Positions 52,293 through 60,987 of a DNA stretch of 64,000 nucleotides are shown piece by piece. Under the pieces are notes generated by a model. It worked only from the letters and a program-made list of their open reading frames with translations, made no database searches and was not told where the DNA came from. Each line of letters begins with the position of its first letter. The stretch's first letter is position 1. Source of the DNA: Flavobacterium sedimenticola (GTDB lineage Bacteria; Bacteroidota; Bacteroidia; Flavobacteriales; Flavobacteriaceae); assembly GCF_030053345.1 (NCBI RefSeq), contig NZ_JASGBP010000003.1, positions 278,249-342,248 of the forward strand, in the 5' to 3' direction. A program made the position numbers and the translations under genes.

Positions 52293-53591
52293 TGATTTTT
52301 TCGGAACTCTTAGTAAAAGAAAAAAGCCAATGATAAAAAACAGTCCCAAAAAGACAATGGCATTACGCATGCTCCCGGTCACTTGATCGATGGTGCCGTA
52401 AATGGACATCCCAATGACAATCCCTATTTTTTCGGTTACATCATAAAAACTAAAAAACGACGCTGTATCTTCCGTCTCGGGTAATAACTTCGAATAGGTG
52501 GAACGAGCCAGCGACTGGATACCGCCCATCACCAAACCGACAAATCCGGCAATGGTATAAAACTCCGTGGGCGTTTCCACAAAGTAGGCAAAAACACAAA
52601 GGACGGCCCAAAAAGCCGTTAAAAAAAGCAGCGTGTTGATGTTGCCAAACTTCCCGGAAGCTCTCGACGTTAAAAAAGCGCCGATTACGGCTACAAGTTG
52701 TATCAACAAAATACTGATAATTAAACCCATGGTTTTTTGATCGGCATTTTCCCAAGCAATTTCCGTAGCCCCAAAATAAGTGGCGACTAACATCACGGTT
52801 TGTACTGCCATGATAAAAACAAAATAGCTGTACAAATACCGTTTGAGCGGCAGGTTTTGTTTGAGTTGACGCCACACTTTTTTAAGCTCATTAAACCCGT
52901 TCCAGAGCACTTCTTTGGTAACGCGTTGCTTGTTGTGATTGCCTTTGGGAAGATAATAGTACGTTATATGGCTGAATCCTATCCACCAAACACCAACCGT
53001 CACAAAAGAAATTTTCATGGCTTGCATGGAATTGGAAATGAAAAAGAAGTTGGGAAACATTACCATCGCCAAATTAAAAATCAATAAAAGTGTACTGCCG
53101 ATATAACCCATCGAAAAACCGCGGGCACTTACTCGGTCTTGTTGTTCCGGAAAAGCAATATCAGGCAAATAAGAATTGTAAAAAACCAAACTCGACCAAA
53201 ATCCGATTAACCCGAAATAATAAAAAATATAGCCGGTCATCAGATTATCAAAATCAAACCAATACAAACCAATACAAGAGATACCGCCTAAGTAACAAAA
53301 GAATCGCAAAAAGCTTTTTTTATTTCCGACATAATCGGCAACACCTGACATAATCGGCGAAAAAAAGGCAACCCACAAAAAAGCAAAGGCTGTAACAAAA
53401 CTAATCATGGCAGTGGCTTTGATATCATTTCCCAAAAATGAAACGGTATCTCGGTGATTGTTTTTAAAAAGATTTTCGTAATAGATAGGAAATACAGCCG
53501 AAGCAATAACCAAACTGTACACAGAATTAGCCCAATCGTAAAATGCCCAGGCATTTAATAATTTCGGATGCCCTTTAGGAAGTGTTGTCAT
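52278..53591 (-). CDS. UMF1-family MFS transporter (Atg22-like)
   Basis: A 437-residue twelve-helix transporter. The start HPKLLNAWAFYDWANSVYSLVIASAVFPIYYE and the inner loop ARGFSMGYIGSTLLLIFNLAMV are signatures of the UMF1/vacuole-effluxer Atg22-like family. Later segments include SLARSTYSKLLPETEDTASFFSFYDVTEKIGIVIGM. The substrate is unknown; yeast Atg22 exports amino acids from the vacuole, but that cannot be carried over. The terminator of the M48 gene lies just upstream. Confidence 0.9.
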   Translation of the reverse strand: MTTLPKGHPKLLNAWAFYDWANSVYSLVIASAVFPIYYENLFKNNHRDTVSFLGNDIKATAMISFVTAFAFLWVAFFSPIMSGVADYVGNKKSFLRFFCYLGGISCIGLYWFDFDNLMTGYIFYYFGLIGFWSSLVFYNSYLPDIAFPEQQDRVSARGFSMGYIGSTLLLIFNLAMVMFPNFFFISNSMQAMKISFVTVGVWWIGFSHITYYYLPKGNHNKQRVTKEVLWNGFNELKKVWRQLKQNLPLKRYLYSYFVFIMAVQTVMLVATYFGATEIAWENADQKTMGLIISILLIQLVAVIGAFLTSRASGKFGNINTLLFLTAFWAVLCVFAYFVETPTEFYTIAGFVGLVMGGIQSLARSTYSKLLPETEDTASFFSFYDVTEKIGIVIGMSIYGTIDQVTGSMRNAIVFLGLFFIIGFFLLLRVPKKSLSSI

Positions 53592-53611
53592 AAATCTTGC
53601 TTTATATAAAA

Positions 53612-53640
53612 AATCCTGCCTCAGGAAGTGAGACAGGATT
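53612..53640 (-). terminator. Terminator after M48 protease gene
   Basis: AATCCTG-CTCA pairs with TGAG-CAGGATT with one mismatch and a five-base loop. It lies 20 bases after the protease stop on the minus strand and is followed by a short U-containing run. Confidence 0.75.
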
Positions 53641-53659
53641 CAAATATAAACTAATTTTA

Positions 53660-54478
53660 TTATTTAAAGGTTACGCCGTATTTTGCGGCTTCGGCTTTGG
53701 CTACCGGAATTTGCTTTTTAATATTGGCAATCCTCGTTTCGTCGGAAGGGTGCGTACTCAAAAGTTCCGCCGGTTTACCGCCTCCCGATTTGGCGGCCAT
53801 ACGCTGCCAAAAGGCCACGGCCGTTTCCGGATTGTAGCCTGCAATAGCCATCAACTTTAATCCTATTTCATCGGCTTCGGATTCGTGACTGCGACTAAAC
53901 GGCAACATGCCGCCCACACTACTTCCAACACCATAAGCCTGCATAATCAACGCTTGTGTTTCGGCACTTTGACTTCCGGTAGCTGCAGCAACCCCGGCCG
54001 CTCCCAATTGTTGTAACAATCCGGCGCTCATGCGTTGTTGCCCGTGATTGGCTAACGCATGCGATACCTCGTGCCCCATTACGGTGGCCAATCCGGCTTC
54101 ATCTAAGGTCACCGGTAAAATTCCGGAATACACTACAATTTTACCGCCCGGCATACACCACGCATTGATTTCTTTGCTATCTACTAATTTGTATTCCCAA
54201 GCATAGCCTTTTAGAGCGTCTGTATTTCCTTTCGCCTTTAAAAAGGTTTCAGCGGCCGCTCTGATTTTCATTCCTACTGTTTCCACGCGCTTCGCATCGG
54301 CCGTTCCGGTAATCACTTTATTCTCTTTCAAAAAAGTATTGTACTGTTGGAAAGAAGAAGGAAAAATTTGGTCGTTGGAAACCAAAGCCAATGTTTTTTT
54401 TCCTGTAACAGGATTAGTGGCGCATGAGAGTATTAAAAACAGCGTCAACATACCGCAAAATAGGATTCCTTTTTTCAT
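53660..54478 (-). CDS. M48 family metalloprotease, lipoprotein
   Basis: A 272-residue periplasmic protease related to BepA/LoiP. It has a lipoprotein signal (FCGMLTLFLILSC), zinc motif HEVSHALANHGQQR, and the third ligand region SRSHESEADEIGLKLMAIAGYNPETAVAFWQRM. It ends with the family element LLSTHPSDETRIANIKKQIP. The likely role is quality control of envelope proteins. The -7 box TACTTTTG lies 21 bases upstream of the start. It is monocistronic judging by the terminator and the flanking genes. Confidence 0.94.
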   Translation of the reverse strand: MKKGILFCGMLTLFLILSCATNPVTGKKTLALVSNDQIFPSSFQQYNTFLKENKVITGTADAKRVETVGMKIRAAAETFLKAKGNTDALKGYAWEYKLVDSKEINAWCMPGGKIVVYSGILPVTLDEAGLATVMGHEVSHALANHGQQRMSAGLLQQLGAAGVAAATGSQSAETQALIMQAYGVGSSVGGMLPFSRSHESEADEIGLKLMAIAGYNPETAVAFWQRMAAKSGGGKPAELLSTHPSDETRIANIKKQIPVAKAEAAKYGVTFK

Positions 54479-54498
54479 AATTTTTATTATTTAAACCA

Positions 54499-54506
54499 CA
54501 AAAGTA
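54499..54506 (-). promoter_or_regulatory. -7 box for M48 protease gene
   Basis: On the minus strand this reads TACTTTTG, the same as for rpsA and lon, 21 bases before the ATG. No clear -33 box. Confidence 0.5.
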
Positions 54507-54558
54507 AACGTTCCGAATAACCGAATGTTATATCATTTATGATGTAAATTTACATAAT

Positions 54559-56958
54559 TTAAACACCTAAAAGATGCAACTCACTGAAATCTTTAGCGAT
54601 GATTAAAGAATTGCTACCGTTTAAATGGGCTTTGTCGAAGGTAATTTTCTCATTATCAACTTCGATACTCTTCACTTTAAACGGCAAACTGTTTAAATTG
54701 ATTTTAAATTTAGTATATGAGGTTTCAAAGGTCCCTTCCTGATGTTGCTGAATAATCAATTCTTTTTCCTTTCCGGTCAAACTGAAAGTTCGCAACGAAA
54801 ATCGCCCTTTGTTATAATCGTAACCGTCTTGTGCATCTTCATATACTACCGATTTCTCTTTTCCTAACTTGTAATATACATCGAGCGTAAGTTCGTCAAA
54901 CTGCAATTCGCCCACATATTGTTGCACCGGATATTTCGGAATTATGGCGCCTTCTTTAATAAAAATCGGAATCTCATCAAATTGGGTATTCACCCACAAC
55001 TCACGCTTGCCCTCCACCAATTCCTTGGTCCAGAAATTATACCAATTGCCTTTGGGCAGATACATGCGACGGCCTTGTGCATTGGGTTCCAAAATCGGGC
55101 ATACCAAAATTTGATTCCCGAAAATAAACTCGTCGGTTCGGTAATGCGTGTGGAAATCTTCCTGATCAAAATACACCAAAGGTTTTAACATAGGCGTTCC
55201 TTCATTGACATATTGCCAAAACATGGTATAAAGGTATGGCAACAATTGGTAACGCAATTCCACAAACTTGCGGGTAATATCAATTACTTCGTCACCAAAT
55301 GACCAAGGCTCCTGTTCACCGTGATCCCCCGAGGAGTGCGTTCGGCAAAACGGGTGGAATACGCCTAACTGGATCCAACGCGCATACAATTCGCCCGAAG
55401 GTTGTTCGGCAAAACCACCAATATCCGAACCGGTAAAGCCCATACCCGACATCGACATGCGTTGCATTTGGATGTTGGCAATCCACAAATGTTCCCAACT
55501 CGCCACATTATCGCCCGTCCACGACGAAGTGTATCGTTGCGCTCCGGAATAGGCCGAACGTGTGATGATGAACGGACGTTTCGGATAGGCAAATCGCTTC
55601 ACGCCTTCATAGGTGGCGCGTGCCATTTGAGTACCGTAGATATTGTGTGCTTTTCGGTGGCTGCATGGATTGCCGTCGTAATCATGACGTACGTCATTCG
55701 GAAACGTTTTTCCGGGAACGTCCATTACGGCAGGTTCATTCATATCGTTCCAAACGCCTTTTACGCCAATCTCCGAAATCAATTCTTTAAACAAACCGGC
55801 CCACCATTCGCGGACTTCAGGTTTGGTAAAATCGGGAAAATTACATTCCCCCGGCCACACTTTGCCTTTCATAAACGGACCATCGGCCCGTTTACAGAAA
55901 TAATCGTTTTTCAACGCTTCCTGATAGACCCAATAATCCTTATCAATTTTGATTCCCGGATCGATAATCACTACGGTTTTAAAACCATCCTTGGCCAATT
56001 CGGCCACCATGCGCTTCGGTTCCGGAAAATGCTCTTTGCTCCAGGTAAAACAACGGAAACCTTCCATATAATCGATGTCCAAATAAATCGCATCGCACGG
56101 AATACGGAGCTCTCTGAACTTTCCTGCAATCTCTTTGACTTTACTCTCGGGATAATAACTCCATTTGCATTGGTGGTAACCTAACGTCCACATGGGCGGC
56201 AACTCGGGCTTTCCGGTTAAATGGGTATAATTAATCACTACATCACTCATCTTCGGACCGTAGAAAAAGTAGTAGTTCATTTCGCCGCCTTCGGCCCAAA
56301 AACTGGTTACGTTGCGACGCTCATGACAAAAATCAAAGAACGTTCGGAACGTGTTGTCGAAGAAAACCCCGTACGCCTTATTGTGATGTAAACCGATATA
56401 AAACGGCACTACTTTGTACAACGGTTCTTGGTCTTTGTGAAAAGCATACTGATCGGTAGCCCAATTTTCAACACGTTTTCCCTTGAGGTTTAAATGCGAT
56501 GCCTTGTCTCCCAAACCATAAAAACTCTCTCCGTCTTTGGAGACTTTACTCATCTTTACGATGTTCCCACCGTGCTCGTAACACTCTTCCCAATGAAAAC
56601 CGATCTCGTCTTCCAAGATAGCAAAACCATCTACATCATAAATAGAGACTTTGAGGTCTTTCTTCTGCACTTTACAAAAAACCTTACTGGTTTTAATCAG
56701 GTAATATTGTTGCTCTTCCGTAACTTCCAATTGGTTGTAACCGTGTGATTGCGTCTTATCGATAGCATACGAAAAGTCGTTGCTGAAATACCCTTTAGTG
56801 GTATAGCGAAAACGAATCAAGCTATCGCGAAGTATGGTGATTTTTAAAATAACATTGTTGTCGGTATGGAAATAAATACTGTCGACATCTTGCTCGAAAG
56901 AAACAATTTGCGACGGAAATTGGTCGCCTTTGTATTCCAGTTCTGTATTGGTAATCAT
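54559..56958 (-). CDS. Glycoside hydrolase family 31 alpha-glucosidase
   Basis: A 799-residue enzyme releasing glucose from alpha-glucans. It has an N-terminal beta sandwich (DSYFHTDNNVILKITI-type start), a catalytic barrel with WTLGYHQCKWSYYPESKVKEI, the nucleophile segment GVWNDMNEPAVM, and RPFIITRSAYSGAQRYTSSWTGDN with GFTGSDIGGFAEQPSGELYARWIQ. C-terminal beta domains follow. No signal peptide, so it acts inside the cell, probably on dextrins from glycogen turnover. It lies 182 bases from glgB on the same strand and belongs to the alpha-glucan cluster. Confidence 0.93.
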   Translation of the reverse strand: MITNTELEYKGDQFPSQIVSFEQDVDSIYFHTDNNVILKITILRDSLIRFRYTTKGYFSNDFSYAIDKTQSHGYNQLEVTEEQQYYLIKTSKVFCKVQKKDLKVSIYDVDGFAILEDEIGFHWEECYEHGGNIVKMSKVSKDGESFYGLGDKASHLNLKGKRVENWATDQYAFHKDQEPLYKVVPFYIGLHHNKAYGVFFDNTFRTFFDFCHERRNVTSFWAEGGEMNYYFFYGPKMSDVVINYTHLTGKPELPPMWTLGYHQCKWSYYPESKVKEIAGKFRELRIPCDAIYLDIDYMEGFRCFTWSKEHFPEPKRMVAELAKDGFKTVVIIDPGIKIDKDYWVYQEALKNDYFCKRADGPFMKGKVWPGECNFPDFTKPEVREWWAGLFKELISEIGVKGVWNDMNEPAVMDVPGKTFPNDVRHDYDGNPCSHRKAHNIYGTQMARATYEGVKRFAYPKRPFIITRSAYSGAQRYTSSWTGDNVASWEHLWIANIQMQRMSMSGMGFTGSDIGGFAEQPSGELYARWIQLGVFHPFCRTHSSGDHGEQEPWSFGDEVIDITRKFVELRYQLLPYLYTMFWQYVNEGTPMLKPLVYFDQEDFHTHYRTDEFIFGNQILVCPILEPNAQGRRMYLPKGNWYNFWTKELVEGKRELWVNTQFDEIPIFIKEGAIIPKYPVQQYVGELQFDELTLDVYYKLGKEKSVVYEDAQDGYDYNKGRFSLRTFSLTGKEKELIIQQHQEGTFETSYTKFKINLNSLPFKVKSIEVDNEKITFDKAHLNGSNSLIIAKDFSELHLLGV

Positions 56959-56981
56959 AGTGATTTTTTTGAGTCAATTGC

Positions 56982-57015
56982 CAAATTTACAAAGATGATA
57001 CTCAAAAATTTACAA
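56982..57015 (-). promoter_or_regulatory. Promoter for GH31 gene
   Basis: On the minus strand TTG (57013-57015) and TAAATTTG (56982-56989) are 23 bases apart, 24 bases before the ATG. This agrees with the Bacteroidetes consensus. Confidence 0.65.
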
Positions 57016-57070
57016 CTGTTTCAAGTAGTTTTTAACTACAACGTTTGCGAATAATAATAAAAAAGAAGAA

Positions 57071-57126
57071 CCACGAATTACCTCCATTTTCCTCTACTAA
57101 TTCGGGAGAATTCACATAATTCGTGG
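57071..57126 (-). terminator. Inverted repeat after glgB, terminator and possible dispersed repeat
   Basis: CCACGAATTA (57071-57080) and TAATTCGTGG (57117-57126) are perfect inverted arms with GAATT pairs between. On the minus strand a T-rich run follows, so it can end the glgB transcript. The word CCACGAATT is familiar to me as part of repeats spread through Bacteroidetes genomes. Confidence 0.6.
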
Positions 57127-57140
57127 CTTAAAAAGTAAAC

Positions 57141-59045
57141 TTACGAAATCTTATAAACCGCAACACCCAAAGGTGGCAACGTCAGCGCTGCCGAATAGTC
57201 GCGGAAATTCCAAGATTGTTTGTCTATTTTAATTGGTTTTGAGGCTAAAACGCCGCTTCCGCCGTATTCCGTGTTATCCGAATTGAATACTTCTACCAAC
57301 TTTCCTTTAGTCGGTAACCCGATACGGTAATTTTCGTGCACGACCGGCGTAAAGTTGGCCACTACGATTAAATCGTCTTTAGCGTTCAACCCTTTGCGAA
57401 TGTATGTCAATACCGAGTTCTCGTTATCGGTATAATTAATCCATTCAAAACCGTCGGCGTGGAATTGCTTCTCGTACAAGGCCGGATGATTTTTGTATAA
57501 CGTATTCAAATCAGTGATGCATTTTTTGATACCTTGATGGTAGCCAAACTGCAACAAATGCCAATCCAAACTGTTTTCAAAATTCCACTCACCACTTTGC
57601 CCGAATTCGGCGCCCATAAACAAAAGCTTGGTTCCGGGATGCGTAAACATATAGCCGTACAACAAGCGTAAATTGGCAAAACGCTGCCATTCATCTCCGG
57701 GCATTCTGCCCAAAATGGAATGTTTTCCATACACCACTTCATCATGCGACAACGGCAACATAAAATTTTCGGTAAACGCGTAGGTCATGGAAAACGTAAT
57801 GTCGTTTTGGTGGTAACGTCGGTAAATGGGTTCTTTTTTGAAATATTGCAAGGTGTCGTGCATCCAACCCATCATCCATTTCATACCAAATCCGAGTCCG
57901 CCTATATACGTGGGACGAGAAACCATCGGGAAGCTCGTACTTTCCTCGGCTATGGTTTGTACCTCCGGAAAAGCCGCATATACGGCTTCATTAAAATCTT
58001 TTAAGAAACTAATGGTGTCCAGGTTTTCAAGACCGCCATAAATGTTCGGTTCCCATTCGCCGTCTTTGCGGGAATAGTCTAAGTACAACATCGAAGCCAC
58101 AGCATCTACGCGCAACCCATCGACATGGTATTGGTGCAACCAAAAAATAGCGTTACTAATTAGGAACGAACGCACTTCATTGCGCCCGTAATTGAACACC
58201 AAACTCTTCCAATCGGGATGAAATCCTTTTCTTCTGTCGGGATGTTCGTATAAGTTAGAACCGTCAAAAAAGCCTAATCCGTGTGCATCTTCCGGAAAGT
58301 GCGACGGTACCCAATCGAGGATAACGCCCACACCGGCTTGGTGTAATTTATCCACCAACAACATAAAATCCTGTGGCTTCCCAAAACGCGAAGTAGGTGC
58401 AAAATACCCCACCAATTGGTACCCCCAAGACGGATCGTACGGATATTCCATCACCGGCATAAACTCGACATGCGTGAAACCGGTTTCTTTTACGTAAGCC
58501 ACTAATTCGTCGGCCATTTCTACATAGGTCAGGAATTTACCCTCGGCATTGCGGCGCCACGAACCCAAATGGACTTCATACACCGAAAACGGCTTATCCA
58601 AACCATTTTTGTCTTTGCGGGTGTCCATCCATTTTTTGTCTTTCCACTTGTACTCTAAGTCCCAAATGACTGATGCGGTTTGCGGCGGATGCTCGCAAAA
58701 CAAAGCAAACGGATCGGCTTTTTCGGTAATAATACCACCGTTGTTCGACTGTATTTTGTATTTGTAACGTGTGCCTCTGTCGATACCGGGAATAAATCCT
58801 TCCCAAATGCCCGAGCCGTCCCAGCGCACGTTGAGTTGGTGCTCGCCTTGGATCCAGTAGTTAAAATCGCCTACTACGGAAACCGAACGCGCGGCCGGTG
58901 CCCAAACGGCAAAATACACGCCTTTTACACCATTGACCTCGGTGAGGTGTGCGCCCAGTTTTTCATATAATCGAAAATGCTTTCCGGCTTTGAACAAATC
59001 AATGTCGAAATTGGTAAAAAGCGAGTGTACTTGTACTTGGTTCAT
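57141..59045 (-). CDS. glgB: 1,4-alpha-glucan branching enzyme
   Basis: This enzyme makes alpha-1,6 branches in glycogen. I place the start at MNQVQVHSLF (59045), as the upstream part of the frame codes for repeat DNA. The 634-residue protein has the CBM48 domain (FAVWAPAARSVSVVGDFNYW) and the GH13 barrel with nucleophile segment DGLRVDAVASMLYLDYSRKDGEW, acid segment QTIAEESTSFPMVS, and LPLSHDEVVYGKHSI. The C-terminal beta domain ends LPPLGVAVYKIS. It lacks the extra N1 domain of the E. coli enzyme, as other short GlgB proteins do. It lies downstream of glgE and the maltokinase gene in a shared pathway. Confidence 0.95.
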   Translation of the reverse strand: MNQVQVHSLFTNFDIDLFKAGKHFRLYEKLGAHLTEVNGVKGVYFAVWAPAARSVSVVGDFNYWIQGEHQLNVRWDGSGIWEGFIPGIDRGTRYKYKIQSNNGGIITEKADPFALFCEHPPQTASVIWDLEYKWKDKKWMDTRKDKNGLDKPFSVYEVHLGSWRRNAEGKFLTYVEMADELVAYVKETGFTHVEFMPVMEYPYDPSWGYQLVGYFAPTSRFGKPQDFMLLVDKLHQAGVGVILDWVPSHFPEDAHGLGFFDGSNLYEHPDRRKGFHPDWKSLVFNYGRNEVRSFLISNAIFWLHQYHVDGLRVDAVASMLYLDYSRKDGEWEPNIYGGLENLDTISFLKDFNEAVYAAFPEVQTIAEESTSFPMVSRPTYIGGLGFGMKWMMGWMHDTLQYFKKEPIYRRYHQNDITFSMTYAFTENFMLPLSHDEVVYGKHSILGRMPGDEWQRFANLRLLYGYMFTHPGTKLLFMGAEFGQSGEWNFENSLDWHLLQFGYHQGIKKCITDLNTLYKNHPALYEKQFHADGFEWINYTDNENSVLTYIRKGLNAKDDLIVVANFTPVVHENYRIGLPTKGKLVEVFNSDNTEYGGSGVLASKPIKIDKQSWNFRDYSAALTLPPLGVAVYKIS

Positions 59046-59090
59046 GTTGTTGTTTTTATAGTTAATGGCATTTTTGCCGCTAATATCTTC

Positions 59091-59359
59091 ATTGTTACCC
59101 TGAGCCTGTCGAAGCAATGTCAGGCTGAGCTTGTCGAAGCCGGGAGCGATTGGTCAGCGCTTCCTTGTTATCCCTTCCTGCCTGCTACAATCGGGGCTAA
59201 TTGGGATTTGTCTTTTGTTTCAGCGGCCTTTCCACTCTAGCCCCGATTGGAGCGGAAATCCTTTTTGTGACCGCAAAAAGATTGGAGCGGAAAGCGGGAA
59301 TGACGCTTCCTGTAACGGCCCGAGCGATGCGCTACCGGCTTCGACAAGCTCAGCCTGAC
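59091..59359. repeat. Complex palindromic repeat element between glgB and maltokinase gene
   Basis: The ends carry a 25-bp perfect inverted repeat (59119-59143 and 59335-59359, with core GCTTCGACAAGCTCAGCC), and a related shorter copy precedes the left arm. Inside are a second inverted repeat, CAATCGGGGCTA (59188-59199) with TAGCCCCGATTG (59238-59249), a hairpin CTTTTTG/CAAAAAG, and the block GCGGAAAGCGGGA (59287-59299). The last two words are shared with the element at 39093. No protein is encoded. It ends one base before the maltokinase stop codon. Confidence 0.75.
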
Positions 59360-59360
59360 A

Positions 59361-60983
59361 TCAATAATTCATTATACTCTGTATGCCGCGCAACGGAATC
59401 ACTGCCCAACGCGGACGGGAATTGAGTTCGTACCCGAGTTCGTACACCGCTTTTTCGAGCAGGCAGTACTTGAGCAAAAACTCGATTTCGTGACTGTAGC
59501 CAATGTTCAAATTGCCCGATTGCGCCTTGTCGATATAAGTTTCCAAAAACGCACCAACAAAATAATGGAACAAGATTTCGGCCGCTTGGAACAACTGGTC
59601 TTGGTCGTACGGATATTTGTCTTTGTTGTTAAAAATCGTGGCGTAAATGGCGTAATGGAACGAGCGGAACAAACCGGCCACATCTTTAAGCGGCGGCTGT
59701 TTTACTTTGCGGTCGCGGATGGTACTTTCGGGTTCGCCTTCAAAATCGAGGATGTAAAAATCATCGCCGTTTACCAAAATTTGGCCCAAGTGATAATCGC
59801 CGTGAATGCGAATGCGCTCGGATTTCATTTTGGTCCAATCAAAATCGACAAAATGTTTGCGGACGATTTTTTTGTTTTCCATAAATTGATGCGCGAGTTC
59901 GAGCGCCAGTCCGTCGAGTTTGTGCAAACTGTTCTCGATAATGTTCAATCGGTTTTGGAACTGGTACAACATGCGGTTTTTGAGCCACACGGTGTAATCG
60001 CCGTTGTACGTGGTTGGCGTGAACGCCGTATCGTGGATGTCGCCGCCCAACGCAATGTGCATTTCAGCCGTACGTTTGGCCAAGGTTTGCAACCGCAGGA
60101 ACAAACTCAACCCGACCCAATCGATAATTTCGGGCGGGATTTCGTTAATCTTCAGGCGTTTGAACATGGGAATATCGGGGAGTTTTTCGATCTTAATTTT
60201 TTTGTTCTTTAAGTTCGAAAAAACGCCGTCGATTTCTTCGAGCATGAACTTCCAGGCATCGCCTTGGTTGGGGACCAATTCCTGCATCAAGCCTAAAGTA
60301 ATGTTCCCTTCGGGCAAAGCCAAGTTGATACTTCCGGTGTACGCCGGTGAACTTTTAAAATGCATGCGCTCGGTGAGGAAGCGACTGATTTCGTAATCGG
60401 GATTGGTACTCACATAAATACGACGGAAAATCTTGAGGACAAAAGCGTCGTTGAAAATAATAGACGTATTGCTTTGCTCCAAGCCCATGAATTTAGACGA
60501 CTTGTATTCTTTGTCGTGAAACTGACTGCCTTTGTGGAAGACCAATTTCAGTTCCGGATTTTCGGTGGCTTGCACGATGTTATCGAACAACAATTTGCGG
60601 AAATCTTCTTGGTGCAAGGCGTCCACCAAATAGCCTTCGATAGGGCCGAATTGCGCCGGCGAAATGATGGTACTGGTATCCAATTCGTCCGACGTCATAA
60701 ACGCCAACGGCATAAAATAATGTTGGTAAAACGCTTCCTTGAAATTCACTTCGAGCAAAACCCCGTAATAGGTGTTTTTCTTGGACGTGATTTTAAAATG
60801 ATCTACGACTTCGATATACTTTAACGTACTCGCTTTACCACCATACCAACGTTTGTTGATGATGTAATTCTCGAGGATATCCGAAGCAAAGACTTTGATA
60901 AACTCCTCGTCGGTAAAGGCATTTTTCCATTCCGATTTGAACTTAAACGGATTGGCGAAGGTGTCTTGGTTAGCGTTTTCCAT
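59361..60983 (-). CDS. Maltokinase (TreS C-terminal-type kinase)
   Basis: This enzyme makes maltose-1-phosphate from maltose and ATP, the substrate of GlgE. The 540-residue protein has the aminoglycoside-phosphotransferase-like fold. Features are NKRWYGGKASTLK at the start, EQSNTSIIFNDAFVLKIFRRI for the ATP-binding Lys, RIHGDYHLGQILVNGDDFYILDFEGEP for the catalytic and metal-binding residues, and KDVAGLFRSFHYAI. It is a stand-alone kinase, not fused to trehalose synthase. It lies five bases after glgE (probably one operon); the repeat element separates it from glgB. Confidence 0.92.
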   Translation of the reverse strand: MENANQDTFANPFKFKSEWKNAFTDEEFIKVFASDILENYIINKRWYGGKASTLKYIEVVDHFKITSKKNTYYGVLLEVNFKEAFYQHYFMPLAFMTSDELDTSTIISPAQFGPIEGYLVDALHQEDFRKLLFDNIVQATENPELKLVFHKGSQFHDKEYKSSKFMGLEQSNTSIIFNDAFVLKIFRRIYVSTNPDYEISRFLTERMHFKSSPAYTGSINLALPEGNITLGLMQELVPNQGDAWKFMLEEIDGVFSNLKNKKIKIEKLPDIPMFKRLKINEIPPEIIDWVGLSLFLRLQTLAKRTAEMHIALGGDIHDTAFTPTTYNGDYTVWLKNRMLYQFQNRLNIIENSLHKLDGLALELAHQFMENKKIVRKHFVDFDWTKMKSERIRIHGDYHLGQILVNGDDFYILDFEGEPESTIRDRKVKQPPLKDVAGLFRSFHYAIYATIFNNKDKYPYDQDQLFQAAEILFHYFVGAFLETYIDKAQSGNLNIGYSHEIEFLLKYCLLEKAVYELGYELNSRPRWAVIPLRGIQSIMNY

Positions 60984-60987
60984 ACGA

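Noticed and set aside
55402..56184. Antisense frame in the GH31 gene (260 codons)
   Set aside because: Lies wholly opposite the catalytic barrel of an intact GH31 enzyme; no promoter or domain.
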